8,172 nt of DNA from JAWWPG01 sp038327385 (GTDB taxonomy: Bacteria; Actinomycetota; Actinomycetes; Propionibacteriales; Nocardioidaceae), in NCBI GenBank assembly GCA_038327385.1, contig JBBQKY010000117.1, positions 1-8,172 on the forward strand. Direction: 5' to 3'. A program made the position numbers and the translations under genes. Under the pieces are notes generated by a model. The model did not search any database. It had not been told where the DNA came from and saw only the letters and a program-made list of their open reading frames with translations. Shown here piece after piece: positions 5,950 to 8,172 of the stretch (its first letter is position 1; each line of letters begins with the position of its first letter).

Positions 5950-6839
5950 CCGGAGTAGGTGTAGCCGTGCCGCCACCACACGTCGCCGCCGGGCCGGAAG
6001 AACGGGTCGGCAACCTTCGGTGCCACGAGCACCGCCCCAATGGGCAGGTAGCCGCTCGACAGCCCCTTGGCCGTCGTCACGATGTCCGGCTCGAGGCCGA
6101 ACCGCGTGCTGGCGAACCAGGAACCGCCGATCCGCCCGTAGCCGGTGACGACTTCGTCGGCCACGAACAGCACGTCGTACTCGGTGCACAGCTTGCGCAC
6201 GTCAGCCAGGTACCCCTCGGGGGGCGGGTAGACGCCGCCGGCTCCGATGACGGGCTCACAGTAGAAGGCGGCCACCCGGTCGGGGCCGATTCGGTCGATG
6301 GTGGTCCGCAGCTCCTCCGCGCTGTCCCACGCCACGGTGGCACTGTCCGCGACCAGCTCGCCGTAGCCATCCCGGTTGCCGGGGATGCCCGACAGTGCGG
6401 TGCCCGCGTAGTGCATGCCGTGGTAGGCCTTCTGCCGCCCGATGATCACGGTTCGGCTCGGCTGGCCCATCTCCACCCAGTACCGGCGCGCCAGCTTCGC
6501 CGCTGTGTCCACCGAGTCTGAGCCCCCCGACGTCAGGAAGACCCGGCTTCCGGCGGTGGGCGCGATCCCGGCGAGCTTTTCGGCCAGCTGCTCTGCCGGC
6601 TGGTTCGAGTAGTCACCGAAGATGTTGTACGACGCCAGCGCGGACATCTGCCGCGCGGCGATGTCGGCCAGCTCCTGGCGACCGTGGCCCACGTTGGCGT
6701 ACCAGAGGCCGGCGGTCGCGTCCAGATAGCGCTTGCCCGCTGCGTCATACACATAGACCCCTTCTCCGCGGGTGAGGGTGAACTCGCCGTTCGCCTCGAC
6801 GGTGCTCATGTTCGAGAAGGGGTGCCAGAGCGCGCCCAT
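5607..6839 (-). CDS. Class III PLP-dependent aminotransferase (putrescine/omega-amino acid type)
   Basis: This 410-residue fold-type I, class III aminotransferase probably moves the terminal amino group of an omega-amine or omega-amino acid (putrescine, GABA, cadaverine or beta-alanine) to pyruvate or 2-oxoglutarate. K258 in TTAKGLSSGYLPIGA binds PLP, D228 in FVADEVVTGYGR contacts the pyridine nitrogen, and YHG at 139-141 is the cofactor-stacking motif. The phosphate-binding loop reads SGGSDSVDTAAKLAR (104-118) where many relatives have GSEAVE or GSEAND. The N-terminus LWHPFSNM is typical of omega-transaminases. The ATG at 6839 has AAAGGA seven bases upstream. At 410 residues it is somewhat shorter than the 450-460 usual for SpuC-type enzymes, but no conserved block is missing. 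The neighbouring aminobutyraldehyde dehydrogenase favours putrescine or GABA; exact substrate is inferred. Confidence 0.88.
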   Translation of the reverse strand: MGALWHPFSNMSTVEANGEFTLTRGEGVYVYDAAGKRYLDATAGLWYANVGHGRQELADIAARQMSALASYNIFGDYSNQPAEQLAEKLAGIAPTAGSRVFLTSGGSDSVDTAAKLARRYWVEMGQPSRTVIIGRQKAYHGMHYAGTALSGIPGNRDGYGELVADSATVAWDSAEELRTTIDRIGPDRVAAFYCEPVIGAGGVYPPPEGYLADVRKLCTEYDVLFVADEVVTGYGRIGGSWFASTRFGLEPDIVTTAKGLSSGYLPIGAVLVAPKVADPFFRPGGDVWWRHGYTYSGHATAAAVALGNLAIIEREGLLDEAARLESTIAAALAPLADHERVAEVRCGVGALGAVQLKEPTEAAPLALTLRAAGIATRAVGMGGIQVSPPLIMTDEQVNELADAIAVALGS

Positions 6840-6846
6840 TCGCCCA

Positions 6847-6852
6847 TCCTTT
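6847..6852 (-). promoter_or_regulatory. Ribosome binding site of the aminotransferase gene
   Basis: The minus strand reads AAAGGA, seven bases before the ATG at 6839, and supports that start. The whole divergent gap is 57 bp, so the promoters of the two flanking genes must lie very close together or overlap. Confidence 0.6.
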
Positions 6853-6884
6853 ACTGTCGCCGGCTTCGGTCGGTGGGGGTCGCG

Positions 6885-6890
6885 TACCGT
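6885..6890 (+). promoter_or_regulatory. Possible -10 element for leaderless transcription of the second aldehyde dehydrogenase gene
   Basis: TACCGT fits TANNNT and ends six bases before the ATG at 6897. The bases between have no Shine-Dalgarno sequence. This would start the mRNA at the initiation codon, as proposed for the MscS gene. Confidence 0.45.
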
Positions 6891-6896
6891 CGACCC

Positions 6897-8172
6897 ATGA
6901 GCTCAGTATCTCCGATGTGGTTGGCCGGGGCGAAGGCCCATGGGGACGAGACGTTCGATGTCCGCAGCCCGTACGACGGGTCGCTGACCGGCACGACGTC
7001 GTGGGCGACGTCCGCTCAGGTGGAGGAGGCGGTTGCCGCTGCCCACGATGTGCGAGCCGCGGCCGAGGCGCTCCCGATCCACGTTCGCGCCGACGCGCTC
7101 TCGGCCGTCAGCGCCCGCCTCTCCGAGCGCTCCGACGAGCTCGCCCGGCTGATCACCGCCGAGAACGGCAAGCCGATCATGTGGGCACGCGCCGAGGTTG
7201 GTCGGGCGGTGTCCGTCTTCCGGATCGCCGCCGAGGAGACGCGACGGTGGTCTGGCGAGGCGATGCGCCTCGACACCGACAAGGCGGCTGAAGGTCGCCT
7301 CGCCTACGTTCGGCAGGTTCCAAAGGGTCCGGTGCTGGCGATCTCGCCGTTCAACTTCCCGCTCAACCTCGTTGCGCACAAGGTCGCGCCGGCTATCGCC
7401 GTGGGTGCGCCCGTCGTCGTGAAGCCAGCGCCGAAGACGCCCTTGTCGGCGCTGGTGCTCGGGGAGATTCTGGCGGACACCGAGCTGCCGAGCGGGATGG
7501 TGAGCGTTTTGAACGTCCCCAACGAGCACGCGGCCGCCCTGGTAGCCGACGAGCGACTCCCGGTCGTCTCCTTCACCGGCTCGGGCCCGGTCGGCTACGA
7601 GATCCAGCGGGCGGTGCCGAGCAAGCACGTGGTCCTCGAGCTCGGCGGCAACGCGGCGGTGGTGGTGTGCTCCGACTGGAACAGCGACGCCGACCTCGAC
7701 TGGGCAGCTTCCCGAGTCGCGACCTTCTCCAACTACCAGGCCGGCCAGTCGTGTATCGGCGTCCAGCGGGTCTTCGTGTCGGCCAGCCGGTACGAGGACT
7801 TCCTGCGGCGCCTGACCCCCGCCGTGGCGGGGCTGACCGTCGGTGACCCGTCGGACGACAAGACGCAGGTAGGTCCGGTGATCAATCACGAGGCCGCGGA
7901 GCGCATCGAGGCGTGGATATCCGAGGCTGTCGATGGGGGGGCACGCGTTGTGACGGGTGGGAAGCGCGACGGCACCAACGTGGAGCCCACGATCCTGACC
8001 GACGTGCCACCAGACGCCAAGGTGTTCCGCGAGGAGGTCTTCGGCCCCGTGCTGGTGGTCGAGCGGGTCGAAGACGACGCGGCAGCCTTCGCCAGTGTCA
8101 ACGACTCGTCGTACGGGCTGCAGGCAGGTGTCTTCACGCACAGCCTGCAGACCGCGTTCGCGGCGCACCGTG
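6897..8172 (+). CDS. NAD(P)-dependent aldehyde dehydrogenase, 3' partial
   Basis: An open frame of 425 codons runs from the ATG at 6897 off the right edge; about 40-60 C-terminal residues are missing by comparison with family length. The catalytic set is intact: N153 in SPFNFP, K176 in VVKPAP, E248 in LELGGN, C286 in QAGQSCIGVQR, and E380/F382 in EEVFGP. The CIGVQR context around the nucleophile recalls the branch with non-phosphorylating glyceraldehyde-3-phosphate, lactaldehyde and some semialdehyde dehydrogenases, and differs from the QDCTAATR of the PatD-like enzyme. The two are therefore not recent duplicates. Lying divergent from the aminotransferase, it may oxidise the semialdehyde that enzyme makes (succinate or glutarate semialdehyde), but this is inference. 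The likely start lacks a ribosome site and may be leaderless. Confidence 0.9.
   Translation, partial: MSSVSPMWLAGAKAHGDETFDVRSPYDGSLTGTTSWATSAQVEEAVAAAHDVRAAAEALPIHVRADALSAVSARLSERSDELARLITAENGKPIMWARAEVGRAVSVFRIAAEETRRWSGEAMRLDTDKAAEGRLAYVRQVPKGPVLAISPFNFPLNLVAHKVAPAIAVGAPVVVKPAPKTPLSALVLGEILADTELPSGMVSVLNVPNEHAAALVADERLPVVSFTGSGPVGYEIQRAVPSKHVVLELGGNAAVVVCSDWNSDADLDWAASRVATFSNYQAGQSCIGVQRVFVSASRYEDFLRRLTPAVAGLTVGDPSDDKTQVGPVINHEAAERIEAWISEAVDGGARVVTGGKRDGTNVEPTILTDVPPDAKVFREEVFGPVLVVERVEDDAAAFASVNDSSYGLQAGVFTHSLQTAFAAHR

Noticed and set aside
5580..6521. Plus-strand frame of 313 codons opposite the aminotransferase
   Set aside because: It is antisense to a complete class III aminotransferase with intact PLP lysine; no independent coding signal is seen.
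6903..8168. Long open frame (421 codons) on the minus strand opposite the second aldehyde dehydrogenase
   Set aside because: The plus-strand frame carries all catalytic motifs of an aldehyde dehydrogenase; the minus-strand product is Arg/His-rich and featureless.

Overview
The window is gene-dense, high-GC DNA with GC-rich third codon positions and many GTG starts. It carries a GAF-ANTAR regulator, and two of its genes look leaderless. This suggests an actinobacterium, possibly of the Nocardioides/Propionibacteriales kind, although genus cannot be settled from the sequence alone.

Layout from left to right. The window opens inside an agmatinase-family ureohydrolase (+, 5' end missing). A GAF-ANTAR protein (+) follows and converges, with only 5 bp between stops, on a glutaryl-CoA dehydrogenase-type acyl-CoA dehydrogenase (-). 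A 201-bp divergent promoter region with two inverted repeats separates that gene from a 4-aminobutyraldehyde dehydrogenase (+, patD-like). Next come an MscS-family mechanosensitive channel (+) and a GTGA-overlapping small one-helix membrane ORF (+). The small ORF has no stop before it enters the convergent class III aminotransferase (-). A 57-bp divergent gap then leads to a second aldehyde dehydrogenase (+), which is cut by the right edge of the window.

The enzymes fit a guanidino-amine/diamine degradation locus. Agmatine or 4-guanidinobutyrate would be hydrolysed to putrescine or GABA. The class III aminotransferase would convert putrescine or another omega-amine to the aldehyde, and the PatD-like enzyme would oxidise 4-aminobutanal to GABA. 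The second aldehyde dehydrogenase could take a downstream semialdehyde. The glutaryl-CoA dehydrogenase hints that the same enzymes may also serve the C5 series (cadaverine, 5-aminovalerate, glutarate). Family assignments rest on visible motifs. Exact substrates and the pathway link are inference.

No mobile element, CRISPR array, tRNA or rRNA was seen. I found no convincing new defence or other novel system. The most noteworthy signals are the operator-like repeats in the divergent promoter, the two possible leaderless starts, the stop-less small membrane ORF running antisense into the aminotransferase, and a 24-bp perfect palindrome inside the patD-like gene.
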